NCBI GenBank assembly: GCA_023150615.1
Contig: JAKLKO010000022.1
Span: 1-64,000, forward strand
Source of the DNA: Phycisphaerae bacterium
GTDB lineage: Bacteria > Planctomycetota > Phycisphaerae > UBA1845 > UTPLA1
DNA: 64,000 bases
Direction of reading: 5' to 3'
Shown: one piece after another, positions 17,873-25,345 of the stretch
How the letters are laid out: each line of letters starts with the position of its first letter
Position numbering within the stretch: the stretch's first letter is position 1
Made by a program: the position numbers and the translations under genes
The notes under the pieces: model-generated
What the model was told of the DNA's origin: nothing
What the model saw: the letters and a program-made list of their open reading frames with translations, nothing else
Database searches by the model: none

Positions 17873-19522
17873 TTGCTGAGCGACGGCGTGCACCATGACG
17901 ACGATCTTGCGCACTTCCTGATGGCCCGGTGGTCGCGGGTCTTTCCGGAATACCTGCTGCACTTCTGGGCGCGGCCGGGCTTCACCGTTCCGTACGCCGC
18001 CGTCGCAAACATCGGGTCGGCCGATACGGCGTGGCACCTCTGCCGGCTGCTGTCGGCGGTCCTGACCGGCGCCTCGGCGGTTCTGACGGCGCAGGTCGCG
18101 GCGCGCTGGGGCGTTCGACCCGGCTGGGCCGTCGTCGTCGCGTACTACGCGTTGCCCATGACCGCGCTGCTCGCGTGCACGACGCTCACCGAGACGACGG
18201 CCGCGTTCTATCTCGCCGCCGCGCTCTGGCTCGGATCGCACGGGCGCGTTCATCTCGCCGCCGTCGTGTTCTCCATCGCGCTCGTGACGCGTTACGACCT
18301 CGCGGTGCTCGTGCCGGCATGGTGGCTCTGGGGGACCGTTCGCGCAACAACTCGGGCCGGGAACGCCTTCTTTGAGTCGCGCTCGTCGCCCGCCGGCGCG
18401 CGCAGCATCCCCGCCATCGTCCTGACGCTGTGGGCGCCGCTGGCGTACGTCGTGCTCCTCTGGGCCTTCTTCGGCACTGGTCCGTGGAAACTGCTTTCCC
18501 ATCCGACCGGATCGAGCGAATACCTTCCCGGCGGATTGCTCGCCTACGTTCCGCAGGCGCTCCTGGCCATCCCGCCGCTGATCTTCGCGCTTTCGTGCGT
18601 CGGCGCGGGCCGCCTGATATGCCGAAACGTCTGGCTTCCGGCCGCGTTGGCCGGGTTGTACCTCGGCGCGCACGTCGTGCTTCGCGCCGCCGGGTGGTAC
18701 GCAAGCGCGGGGTACGCCCGCTTTCTGGTCGCGATCAGCCCCGTCTGGGCGGTCCTTGCCATTGCCGGGTTTGCACGGCCGGTCTCGCACGGTCTGCGAC
18801 TGCGGCAATCGCGTGGCATCTGGTGGGCGCTTGCGGGTATATGGATGCTGGGGACGGTCGCCGTTGCGGTCGAGTGTCGTGGGGGGCGTCTCCGGCTCTC
18901 GACGGATGTGCGCAACGTGGTCCTGTGCGTCGGCGCGGCGATGTCGCTTGTGTCCCTTCTGGCATGTACGGCCTGGCCGGTGATGGTCCGGCGGGCGATG
19001 GCTGGCGTGGGCGCGGTGGCCGCGGTCATGACGTTTCTGGTCCAGTGGAGTCTGATCGTGCGGCCACTGCGCGTTCCGCCGCACGGCAGATTGGCGCATG
19101 CGGCGTGCGACTGGATCGCCGCGGCCGGGTTGGACGACCGCCCACTCCTCGCGGCCACCCCCTGGGTGGCGTATCGACGCGGCTTTGTCGAGTCTCCGCG
19201 TATTCACAAGGGGCCGAGGCTGGCGGCGTCGATGCCGATCGGCTCGCTCGCGCTCTGGGACGCGATCTACTCGCCGAGCGACTATCACGCGCTGCCGCTC
19301 TCGCATTTCGCGGCCAACCCCGCGTATCGGGAGCGGCATCGCTGGCCGGGCGACGGCGATTCCGCACCGGCGATGGTGTTATTCGAGAAGATTTCGGCGA
19401 CAATGCAGCCGGACGCGGATCCGCCGATCTACCCACCACACGTGATGCCGCAGTCGGATCCGCAGGGTTGGTACTACGTGCGCGAGGACGGGGCAGCGCG
19501 GGTGAGCCGCCCGCCGGGTTGA
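17873..19522 (+). CDS. GT-C fold membrane glycosyltransferase-like protein
   Basis: At least 549 residues with about ten membrane helices. The motif H-H-D-D-D-L-A-H near the N terminus is the acidic loop typical of GT-C transferases (ArnT/PMT type), which use lipid-linked sugars. The listed start is a TTG, but the reading frame is open upstream to 17750 and encodes another hydrophobic stretch (T-L-I-A-A-F-V-G-V-A-A-T-A-T-L-G-L-L) just before it. No ATG, GTG or TTG precedes that helix; an ATC at 17789 with GGAG 10 bases upstream is a possible non-standard start. The sugar donor and acceptor are unknown. Confidence 0.75.
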   Translation: MLSDGVHHDDDLAHFLMARWSRVFPEYLLHFWARPGFTVPYAAVANIGSADTAWHLCRLLSAVLTGASAVLTAQVAARWGVRPGWAVVVAYYALPMTALLACTTLTETTAAFYLAAALWLGSHGRVHLAAVVFSIALVTRYDLAVLVPAWWLWGTVRATTRAGNAFFESRSSPAGARSIPAIVLTLWAPLAYVVLLWAFFGTGPWKLLSHPTGSSEYLPGGLLAYVPQALLAIPPLIFALSCVGAGRLICRNVWLPAALAGLYLGAHVVLRAAGWYASAGYARFLVAISPVWAVLAIAGFARPVSHGLRLRQSRGIWWALAGIWMLGTVAVAVECRGGRLRLSTDVRNVVLCVGAAMSLVSLLACTAWPVMVRRAMAGVGAVAAVMTFLVQWSLIVRPLRVPPHGRLAHAACDWIAAAGLDDRPLLAATPWVAYRRGFVESPRIHKGPRLAASMPIGSLALWDAIYSPSDYHALPLSHFAANPAYRERHRWPGDGDSAPAMVLFEKISATMQPDADPPIYPPHVMPQSDPQGWYYVREDGAARVSRPPG

Positions 19523-19569
19523 CGCGGCCTGATCGTCTGCCGCGACCGAAGGCACACTCGGGCGCATTG

Positions 19570-20469
19570 ATGCGATTGGAACACCACTGTCCTTGCGGAT
19601 TCGCGGCAGAGTTGCAACTCGAGGCCCTGAGGTCGGGTTTCACGTGCCCCCGCTGCGGCCGCACGGTGCGCTATGTGAGCGACGGCGAGCCGGCGACGGC
19701 AACGCAGTGGCTGCTAATCGCTGCCGCGCATGCGCCGCCACATGCCGCCGTGCCGATACCGATCGGCGCACCGCTGGTGCTCGGCCGTGGGAACGGCGCG
19801 TGGCTGAAGCTCGACGATCCCGCGCTGATCGACAAGCACGCGGAGCTCGTGCTGCGGCCGGATCGCGTCCTGACGGTCCGGAGCTTCGACAGTCCTGCGG
19901 GAACGTGGATCAATCGCGCGAAGGTCCTGACCGGCGTGCTGGGGCCTTCCGACACGCTTCGCATCGGACCGTTCCGGATCAATCTGCAAACGACGGGCGA
20001 ACTGACCGCGACGGCAGGTGCGCCACGCGCGGCCCGCGCGCCGGTCGAGACGGAGGAGGAAGACGTCGTGGAGCTCGAGCCTGCCCACGACGAGGATCTT
20101 GTCCTTGGTCGCGAGACGACTGACTACACATGGCGCGATCGCTGGGCCGAGCTGGACGTCGGACCGCGCGTCTGGCTCATGGTGTGCGTGCTCGTCCTGG
20201 GGTTCGGGGTCTACGGAATCGCACGGTTCGTGCTGACGCGCTTCGGGACGTCCGGCGACATGCCCTCCGAAACGGAATATCGATGTCCCGTCGATGGAAC
20301 GCAGTTCCGCGCGGCGTGGTCCGAGGAGCCGGCGCGGTGCCCGCAGTGCGGCGCGGCATGCTACGGATTGCTCGAAGTCAAGGTCGAGCCGACTTCCGCG
20401 ACGCAGCCCGCCCCGCGCCCCGCGCCGACGACCACGATGACCCGGCCGATCGGGGAGGGAGGTCCATGA
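19570..20469 (+). CDS. FHA-domain membrane protein with two zinc ribbons
   Basis: A 299-residue protein. An N-terminal zinc ribbon (CPCG...CPRCG, about residues 7-35) is followed by a forkhead-associated domain (about 60-140: V-L-G-R-G-N-G...D-P-A-L-I-D-K-H-A-E-L...S-P-A-G-T-W-I-N) that would bind phosphothreonine. After an acidic linker there is one membrane helix (about 205-225), then a second ribbon (C-P-V-D-G...C-P-Q-C-G). It overlaps the pseudopilin gene by 4 bases (ATGA), so the two are likely co-translated. The linked kinase is not in view. Confidence 0.85.
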   Translation: MRLEHHCPCGFAAELQLEALRSGFTCPRCGRTVRYVSDGEPATATQWLLIAAAHAPPHAAVPIPIGAPLVLGRGNGAWLKLDDPALIDKHAELVLRPDRVLTVRSFDSPAGTWINRAKVLTGVLGPSDTLRIGPFRINLQTTGELTATAGAPRAARAPVETEEEDVVELEPAHDEDLVLGRETTDYTWRDRWAELDVGPRVWLMVCVLVLGFGVYGIARFVLTRFGTSGDMPSETEYRCPVDGTQFRAAWSEEPARCPQCGAACYGLLEVKVEPTSATQPAPRPAPTTTMTRPIGEGGP

Positions 20470-21317
20470 TCGACTCGGCACACGGATCGACTCGACGACG
20501 CCGACGCCCGCGCGCCGCACCGAACCGCGTTCGCCTGTCGCGCCGCTGCGCGTTCACGCTGATCGAGCTGCTGACCGTCATATCGATCATCACGCTTCTG
20601 ATCTCCCTGCTGCTTCCATCGCTCGTCAACGCGCGGAAGCGCGGCCGGATCACCAAGTGCCAGTCCAACCTCCGCGAGCTTGCGCGGGCGACGCTCACCT
20701 ACACCCAGCAGAACCGAGACTTCTTTCCGCTCGTCAAGGATTGCGTCGGGAACACCTGTCTGTTCTGGAACGGCCACCAGTACTTCGGATGGGACGGGCA
20801 GATTCAGAACTCGCACGGCCGCCCGTGGGTGCGGGCCGTCAACAGCGAACTCGCGCTGCCGCTGACCGGCGGCGAGCCCGGGTCGGCGAAGATCGCGCAG
20901 TGTCCCGACGACGAGGGCGCCGTCGGGCAGGTCGGTCGGTCCGGGGCGCTTTACGAGCTTCTCGGCACGAGCTACCCGATCAATCCGATCCTGGTGCAGG
21001 GCGCCTACGCTGAATGGAAGTACCGCTCCGCCGACCTGACGCTGAGCCAGGTGCTCCAGGCCGCACGGACGGTTCTCGTTTTCGATCATCCCGCCTTCGG
21101 CCTGACCTACGACGGAATCTGGACCGGCATCCGGCCGGGCTGGCACGATCAACGCCAGCCCGCCGCGGCCGTGGCGTTCATCGACGGCCACGCCGACTAC
21201 CTCACCGGGCGCTGCACGCTGCACGAATCGCAGTGGTACGCCGAGGCGACGGGCCCCGAGTTCGTGCGCCAGTTGCGGCAGAAAGTGAACTGGAGCGTGC
21301 TGCCCGGCTGCGAATGA
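20466..21317 (+). CDS. type IV pilin-like (pseudopilin) protein with planctomycete-type C-terminus
   Basis: A 283-residue protein with a long Arg-rich leader ending in A29, then F-T-L-I-E-L-L (Phe30, Glu34 = +5) and a hydrophobic helix: the prepilin peptidase/methylation signal. Cleavage is expected after Ala29 rather than the usual Gly. Near the C terminus the segment W-H-D...F-I-D-G-H-A-D-Y-L is the H-Xn-DG processing-associated motif seen in large pseudopilin families of planctomycetes (here H-X12-DG). Four cysteines sit in the globular part. It begins inside the stop codon of the FHA gene. Confidence 0.88.
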   Translation: MIDSAHGSTRRRRRPRAAPNRVRLSRRCAFTLIELLTVISIITLLISLLLPSLVNARKRGRITKCQSNLRELARATLTYTQQNRDFFPLVKDCVGNTCLFWNGHQYFGWDGQIQNSHGRPWVRAVNSELALPLTGGEPGSAKIAQCPDDEGAVGQVGRSGALYELLGTSYPINPILVQGAYAEWKYRSADLTLSQVLQAARTVLVFDHPAFGLTYDGIWTGIRPGWHDQRQPAAAVAFIDGHADYLTGRCTLHESQWYAEATGPEFVRQLRQKVNWSVLPGCE

Positions 21318-21341
21318 CCCGTTCCTGCGTTTCGCCGCGAT

Positions 21342-21371
21342 TTGTTCCGCGATCCGAGCCGAAGTTATATT
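21342..21371 (+). promoter_or_regulatory. putative promoter with strong -10
   Basis: TTGTTC (21342-21347), an 18-base spacer and TATATT (21366-21371). Start of transcription near 21378, about 43 bases before the ATG at 21421, which has AGGAGGG at 21409-21415. Confidence 0.55.
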
Positions 21372-21420
21372 CGCCACAGCGCGCGGGACATTTGCCGCCG
21401 CGTCGCGCAGGAGGGCCTTC

Positions 21421-22545
21421 ATGCACTACGTGGTCTTCGGAGTCGGTCGACAGGGCGCCGCGGCGATCTTCGATCTGCTCGATAAGTGCGGCGCGACGCG
21501 CGTGACCGCCATCGACGTCGATCCGCACGTCCGCGAGCGGATCGCCGAGGTGCTCGGCGATCGCACGGGGCAGGTCGAGCTTCATGCCCTTGATCCGCGA
21601 CGTCCGGAGCACCAGGACGAGATCGTCGAACGGATCCGCGGATGTGCGTGCGCGATCAGCGCCCTGCCCTACGCGCTCAATCCCATCGCGACGACGCTCT
21701 GCCACCGCGCGGGCGCCGTCCTGGCCGATCTCGGCGGCAATCCGGACGTGATCGCCGAGCAGGTCCGCCTCTGCGATGGCTCGACGCTCATCATGCCCGA
21801 CTGCGGACTGTCTCCCGGGCTGAACAACATCATGACCGTCTATCTCCGCCGCCGCTTCGACGTAATTGCGGCGAAGGCCTATTGCGGCGGCATCCCGGCG
21901 ACGCGCGAGCGGCGCAATCCGCTCGACTACAAGCTCCTGTTCAGTCCGTGGGGCCTCATCAGCGAATATTCCGGCCGATGCGCCGTGCTGCGCGACGGAT
22001 GCGTCGAGCACGTCGAGGCGCTGACGGGGCACGAGGAACTCGACGGCGATCGCGAGGCGTTCTACACCAGCAACAACTCGCCGCTCACCTTTGAGTACCT
22101 GCGGTCGATCGGTTTGCGGAACTACGAGTACAAGACGGTGCGCTGGCGCGGACACCTCGAACGGATACTGCTCCTCAAGCAGGTCGGGTTCTTCCGCGGC
22201 GACGAGGATCTTGATGCGGCGCTGGCGCTGGGGCTGTCGAAGCAGGACTGGCTTCGCTTCGATCGGCAGCGCGACGTCGACGAGGTCGTGCTGCGCGTCG
22301 AGGGCTGGACGGAGGATCGCCGCGCCACCGCGGTGGGGATCACGGTCCGGGGGACGCCGATGTTCAGCGCGATGGAATTGACGACGAGCTGGGGCGTGAC
22401 GATCCCGGCCGCGTGGGTCGCCTTCGGCGCGACGCAAAGCCGGGCCGCGCTGCCGAAGGGCTGCCGGCCGCCGGAGCAGGTCGTCGATCCGGCCTGGGCG
22501 CTGGCGGAACTGGAACGGCGCTGTCGCGTCGTTCGCGAGGAGTAA
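21421..22545 (+). CDS. saccharopine dehydrogenase-like / L-lysine 6-dehydrogenase-like oxidoreductase
   Basis: A 374-residue protein of the saccharopine dehydrogenase fold. It opens with a Rossmann NAD(P) site G-V-G-R-Q-G (residues 7-12), an acidic D-V-D at the end of strand 2, and the segment D-C-G-L-S-P-G-L-N-N-I (about 136-146), which is characteristic of L-lysine 6-dehydrogenase and carboxynorspermidine/saccharopine-like enzymes. A strong Shine-Dalgarno (AGGAGGG) supports the start. Substrate is inferred from family only: an amino acid with an epsilon-amine or an imine of one. It stands alone, convergent with the SDR gene. Confidence 0.85.
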   Translation: MHYVVFGVGRQGAAAIFDLLDKCGATRVTAIDVDPHVRERIAEVLGDRTGQVELHALDPRRPEHQDEIVERIRGCACAISALPYALNPIATTLCHRAGAVLADLGGNPDVIAEQVRLCDGSTLIMPDCGLSPGLNNIMTVYLRRRFDVIAAKAYCGGIPATRERRNPLDYKLLFSPWGLISEYSGRCAVLRDGCVEHVEALTGHEELDGDREAFYTSNNSPLTFEYLRSIGLRNYEYKTVRWRGHLERILLLKQVGFFRGDEDLDAALALGLSKQDWLRFDRQRDVDEVVLRVEGWTEDRRATAVGITVRGTPMFSAMELTTSWGVTIPAAWVAFGATQSRAALPKGCRPPEQVVDPAWALAELERRCRVVREE

Positions 22546-22557
22546 TCGGGACGTGAG

Positions 22558-23289
22558 TCAGGACGGAACGACGAACGTCCCATCGCTGGCGGTGCGATAG
22601 TCCGCAGCCCGGAGTCGCCGCCCGGTCACACCCTTCGACGCATCCGCGACGAGCCAGTTAAAAAGATGCATGCCCGGGTCGCCGGCGCGGATGGTGGCGT
22701 TTCGCGCATCCGTTCGGGCGGGGCTGGGATCGACGATGTTGACCCGAATGCCGATCGCCTTCAGCTCGTTGGCGAGCATCAGCGAGAACCCTTCGAGAGC
22801 ACACTTGCTGGCGAGGAACGCGCCCAGGTCACGCCGGCCGGTCGCCGCGATGCCGTGGGTGATGTTGATGATTGAGCCATCACCGCGCCGGGTCATCGCC
22901 GGGATCGCCTCGCGGCAGACGATGAATGCCCCGGTCAGGTTGGTTTCGACGACCTCGCGCCATGCATCGAGCGGGTATTCCTCGATCGGCACGCGCGGAC
23001 CGTAGATTGTGGCGTTGTTGATTACCCCGTCGATGGCCCCGAAGCGGCGCTCGACGCGGTGGATCATGCGGATAACGTCCGCCTCGGCGCGAACGTCGCA
23101 TGGGACGGCCATCGCCGCCCGGCCGGCGCCGGTCAGTTCTTCCTCGATGGGTTGGAGGTTCTGATAGCGCCGCGCGCAAAACGCGACTGCGGCACCCGCC
23201 GAGGCCAGTTGATAGACCAGGTCGCGACCCAGGCCGCGCGATGCACCGGTGATCAGGACGACCTTGTCGCGCAGCGTCACATCTTCCAT
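22558..23289 (-). CDS. SDR-family protein lacking the catalytic Ser and Tyr
   Basis: A 243-residue short-chain dehydrogenase/reductase fold: TGASRGLG cofactor site (14-21), N-N-A-T after strand 4, N118 in E-T-N-L-T-G. At the active site, the usual Tyr of YxxxK is Phe158 (F-L-A-S-K, codon TTC on the minus strand), Lys162 remains, and the catalytic Ser is His145 (I-N-I-T-H-G). Both protein positions were read directly from the bases. It probably cannot do classical SDR chemistry, though a binding or altered role is possible. The ATG at 23289 is preferred over a GTG at 23301. Confidence 0.85.
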   Translation of the reverse strand: MEDVTLRDKVVLITGASRGLGRDLVYQLASAGAAVAFCARRYQNLQPIEEELTGAGRAAMAVPCDVRAEADVIRMIHRVERRFGAIDGVINNATIYGPRVPIEEYPLDAWREVVETNLTGAFIVCREAIPAMTRRGDGSIINITHGIAATGRRDLGAFLASKCALEGFSLMLANELKAIGIRVNIVDPSPARTDARNATIRAGDPGMHLFNWLVADASKGVTGRRLRAADYRTASDGTFVVPS

Positions 23290-23357
23290 CCAGGGACGCA
23301 CGGTTCGGCTCTCCGGATCGCGAGGCCGGCTAATTCATCATACACGCGGCGGCGCAA

Positions 23358-23386
23358 TTCGCAAAACCGCATCTTCCGAATACACT
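23358..23386 (+). promoter_or_regulatory. putative promoter of the isochorismatase-like gene
   Basis: TTCGCA (23358-23363), a 17-base spacer and TACACT (23381-23386). Transcription would start near 23393 and include GGAGG at 23400-23404. Confidence 0.4.
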
Positions 23387-23413
23387 GGCGCACCCGCACG
23401 GAGGAGCGCAACC

Positions 23414-23971
23414 ATGTCGCACGCCGCTCTGGCGCAGTCCGATCTGGCCGTCTTGCTCGTAATCGACATGCAGGAGCGCATGATGGCCGCGCTGTCCGAC
23501 GCGTCGGAGGTCACGGCGGCGGCGGTGCGCATGATCCGGGCCGCCGCAATCTTGGGCATTCCGGTGTTCCATACCGAGCAGAACCCGAACGGACTGGGTC
23601 GGACGATTGACGCCGTGCGGGAGGCGCTGCCGGCCGGGCTTTCGCCGATCGAGAAGGTGACCTGTTCGTGCTGGGGCGATCGCGGCGTCCGCGATCGGCT
23701 GGGGGAACTCGGGCGCGAGCACGTCCTGCTCGTCGGCGTCGAGTCGCACGTCTGCGTTCAGCAGACCGCGATCGATTTGCTGCGGGTCGACTACGAACCG
23801 TTCGTGCTGGCCGACGCCGCCGGCAGCCGCCGGCGGGAAGAAAAGGAGCTGGCGCTCGCGCGGCTGCGGGCGGCCGGCGCGACCGTGACCAGCGTCGAGG
23901 CGATGATCTTCGAACTGGTGGCGCGATGCGACGCGTCGACGTTCCGCGACGTACTGGCGCTCGTGAAGTGA
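23414..23971 (+). CDS. isochorismatase-family hydrolase
   Basis: A 185-residue cysteine hydrolase with the complete triad of the family: Asp18 (V-I-D-M-Q), Lys81 (E-K-V-T-C-S-C-W) and Cys114 (E-S-H-V-C-V-Q-Q-T). The cis-peptide region G-V-E-S-H-V is kept. Length is right for isochorismatase, nicotinamidase or ureidosuccinamide-type members; the substrate cannot be told. GGAGG lies 9 bases before the ATG. The zinc-ribbon gene follows by 4 bases. Confidence 0.9.
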   Translation: MSHAALAQSDLAVLLVIDMQERMMAALSDASEVTAAAVRMIRAAAILGIPVFHTEQNPNGLGRTIDAVREALPAGLSPIEKVTCSCWGDRGVRDRLGELGREHVLLVGVESHVCVQQTAIDLLRVDYEPFVLADAAGSRRREEKELALARLRAAGATVTSVEAMIFELVARCDASTFRDVLALVK

Positions 23972-23975
23972 TCGC

Positions 23976-24245
23976 ATGTGGCGCGACGCCGACAATGACA
24001 ATCCTCTGACCGAGGATGAATGGCCTGACGGAGACGGCGGCGACGGTGACGACTCGATCGAAGTCGAGCCGTGTCCGGAATGCGGGAAGTTGATCGCCGA
24101 GGGCACGCCGCAGTGCCCGCATTGCAAGACGTGGGTCCGCGCGGTGACGCAGGCCGAGCTCCGCTTGCGTACCTGGCATTGGCCGCTGCTGGCGGCGGGA
24201 GTCGTCGGCATGATCCTGTTCGTCTGGCATGGGCTGCGCTGTTGA
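23976..24245 (+). CDS. small zinc-ribbon protein with a membrane anchor
   Basis: An 89-residue protein. An acidic N terminus is followed by a double zinc ribbon (C-P-E-C-G and C-P-H-C-K, residues 33-50), then a single membrane helix near 70-85. Such proteins are often adaptors in membrane proximity. It starts 4 bases after the hydrolase and ends 9 bases before the Nudix gene, so the three probably share a transcript. Confidence 0.75.
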   Translation: MWRDADNDNPLTEDEWPDGDGGDGDDSIEVEPCPECGKLIAEGTPQCPHCKTWVRAVTQAELRLRTWHWPLLAAGVVGMILFVWHGLRC

Positions 24246-24254
24246 TGGCGGCGA

Positions 24255-25109
24255 GTGGTCGCGCCCGAGGAGTCGGCGGTGGATCGGTTGCCCTTCGAGG
24301 TGCTCGCGTTCGGCCGCTTTCCGCCCGGCCGCGTTCGGGTCGACTTCGACGCTGCGCCGCGTGCGAGCACGCCGGAGATCGACCGGCTCATCGACGCGGA
24401 ATGGCGCGAGCGGACCGCACAGGCGTCGCGCGCCGGCCAGCACCTGTTCAACGGCGAGTTGTTCCGCTATATTTCGCACGCGTGCGACGGCGCCGAGTTC
24501 GCGCTGACCGTCGGACCGACCTGCTACCGCGATTTCGTCGGCACCAATCTCTTCAATCATCACCGCGTGCACGAACTCGGCTGGCACCGGTTCGCCAACC
24601 CGCTCGGCACGACGGCCACGCTCCTGACGGGCGACGGCTTCGTCGTCTTCGGCCGCCGGAGCCATCGCGTCGCGTACCACGGCGGATACGTGCACACCAT
24701 CGGCGGGACGCTCGAAGTGGTTGACCGCCGCGCCGACGGAGTCATCGACGTGTTCGATTCGGTGCGGCGCGAACTTCAGGAGGAACTCGGATTCTCCGCG
24801 GACCAGCTCCGCGACCTCGCGTGCGTCGGGTTGATCCGCGACCTCGAGATCCTCCAGCCGGAACTGCTGTTCGAGGCGACGCTGGACGCGACGCTCGCCG
24901 ACATCCTGACGCGCTTCGACCTCGCCGTGGCCCGAAACGAGCACGCCGGCCTGGTCGCAATCCAGGCCGAGCCGTCGCTCTGGTCCCCGTATTTCAACAC
25001 CGAACCGCACATCGCCCCTGTGGCCGTCGGCGCGATGTTCCTGTTCGGCCGGGCGCGATGGGGCGACGCGTGGTACGGGCGGACTTCGGCGTCGTTTCCC
25101 GCGGCTTGA
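24255..25109 (+). CDS. NUDT22-like Nudix hydrolase
   Basis: A 284-residue protein (GTG start). The segment G-P-T-C-Y-R-D-F-V-G-T-N in the N-terminal half matches the hallmark of eukaryotic NUDT22 and its bacterial relatives, which act on UDP-glucose/UDP-galactose. The Nudix box keeps R-E-L-Q-E-E-L-G-F (around residue 174) with an enlarged, imperfect first half (G-G-T-L-E...). Thus the metal-binding glutamates are present. UDP-sugar hydrolysis is inferred from this resemblance. It fits the neighbouring glycosyltransferase gene. Nudix family membership is clear, subfamily less so. Confidence 0.8.
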   Translation: MVAPEESAVDRLPFEVLAFGRFPPGRVRVDFDAAPRASTPEIDRLIDAEWRERTAQASRAGQHLFNGELFRYISHACDGAEFALTVGPTCYRDFVGTNLFNHHRVHELGWHRFANPLGTTATLLTGDGFVVFGRRSHRVAYHGGYVHTIGGTLEVVDRRADGVIDVFDSVRRELQEELGFSADQLRDLACVGLIRDLEILQPELLFEATLDATLADILTRFDLAVARNEHAGLVAIQAEPSLWSPYFNTEPHIAPVAVGAMFLFGRARWGDAWYGRTSASFPAA

Positions 25110-25135
25110 CGATCGTTTCGTCGCCGTCCCAGAAT
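25106..25135 (+). promoter_or_regulatory. putative promoter upstream of the GT4 gene
   Basis: TTGACG (25106-25111), an 18-base spacer and CAGAAT (25130-25135). It overlaps the end of the Nudix gene. Transcription would start near 25142, leaving about 200 bases before the ATG at 25346, or 9 bases before an in-frame GTG at 25151. Confidence 0.4.
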
Positions 25136-25345
25136 AGGCCGCGAGGACGCGTGACGGACCGCGGTCGAATCCACCTCCGCCGGTTCGATCGGGCGGCTGC
25201 GATTGCGGCGTCCGCCATCGGTACGCATCGTGGAGTTCCGCGCGGAACGGAAGTTGCGAAGGCTCGTCCCGGGCCGACCGATGAGGGTGTTTCAAGCGGG
25301 TCGTCCGGACGATCGGCGATCGAGCGGGAACGGTACGGCGTGGCG

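Noticed and set aside
16631..19339. 902-residue minus-strand frame
   Set aside because: Antisense to the BtrH-like lipoprotein and GT-C genes, which have real signal and membrane features; this one is arginine-rich low complexity.
25151..25345. GTG start at 25151 for the GT4 gene
   Set aside because: The added 65 residues are basic and low in complexity; conserved GT4 sequence starts at 25346.
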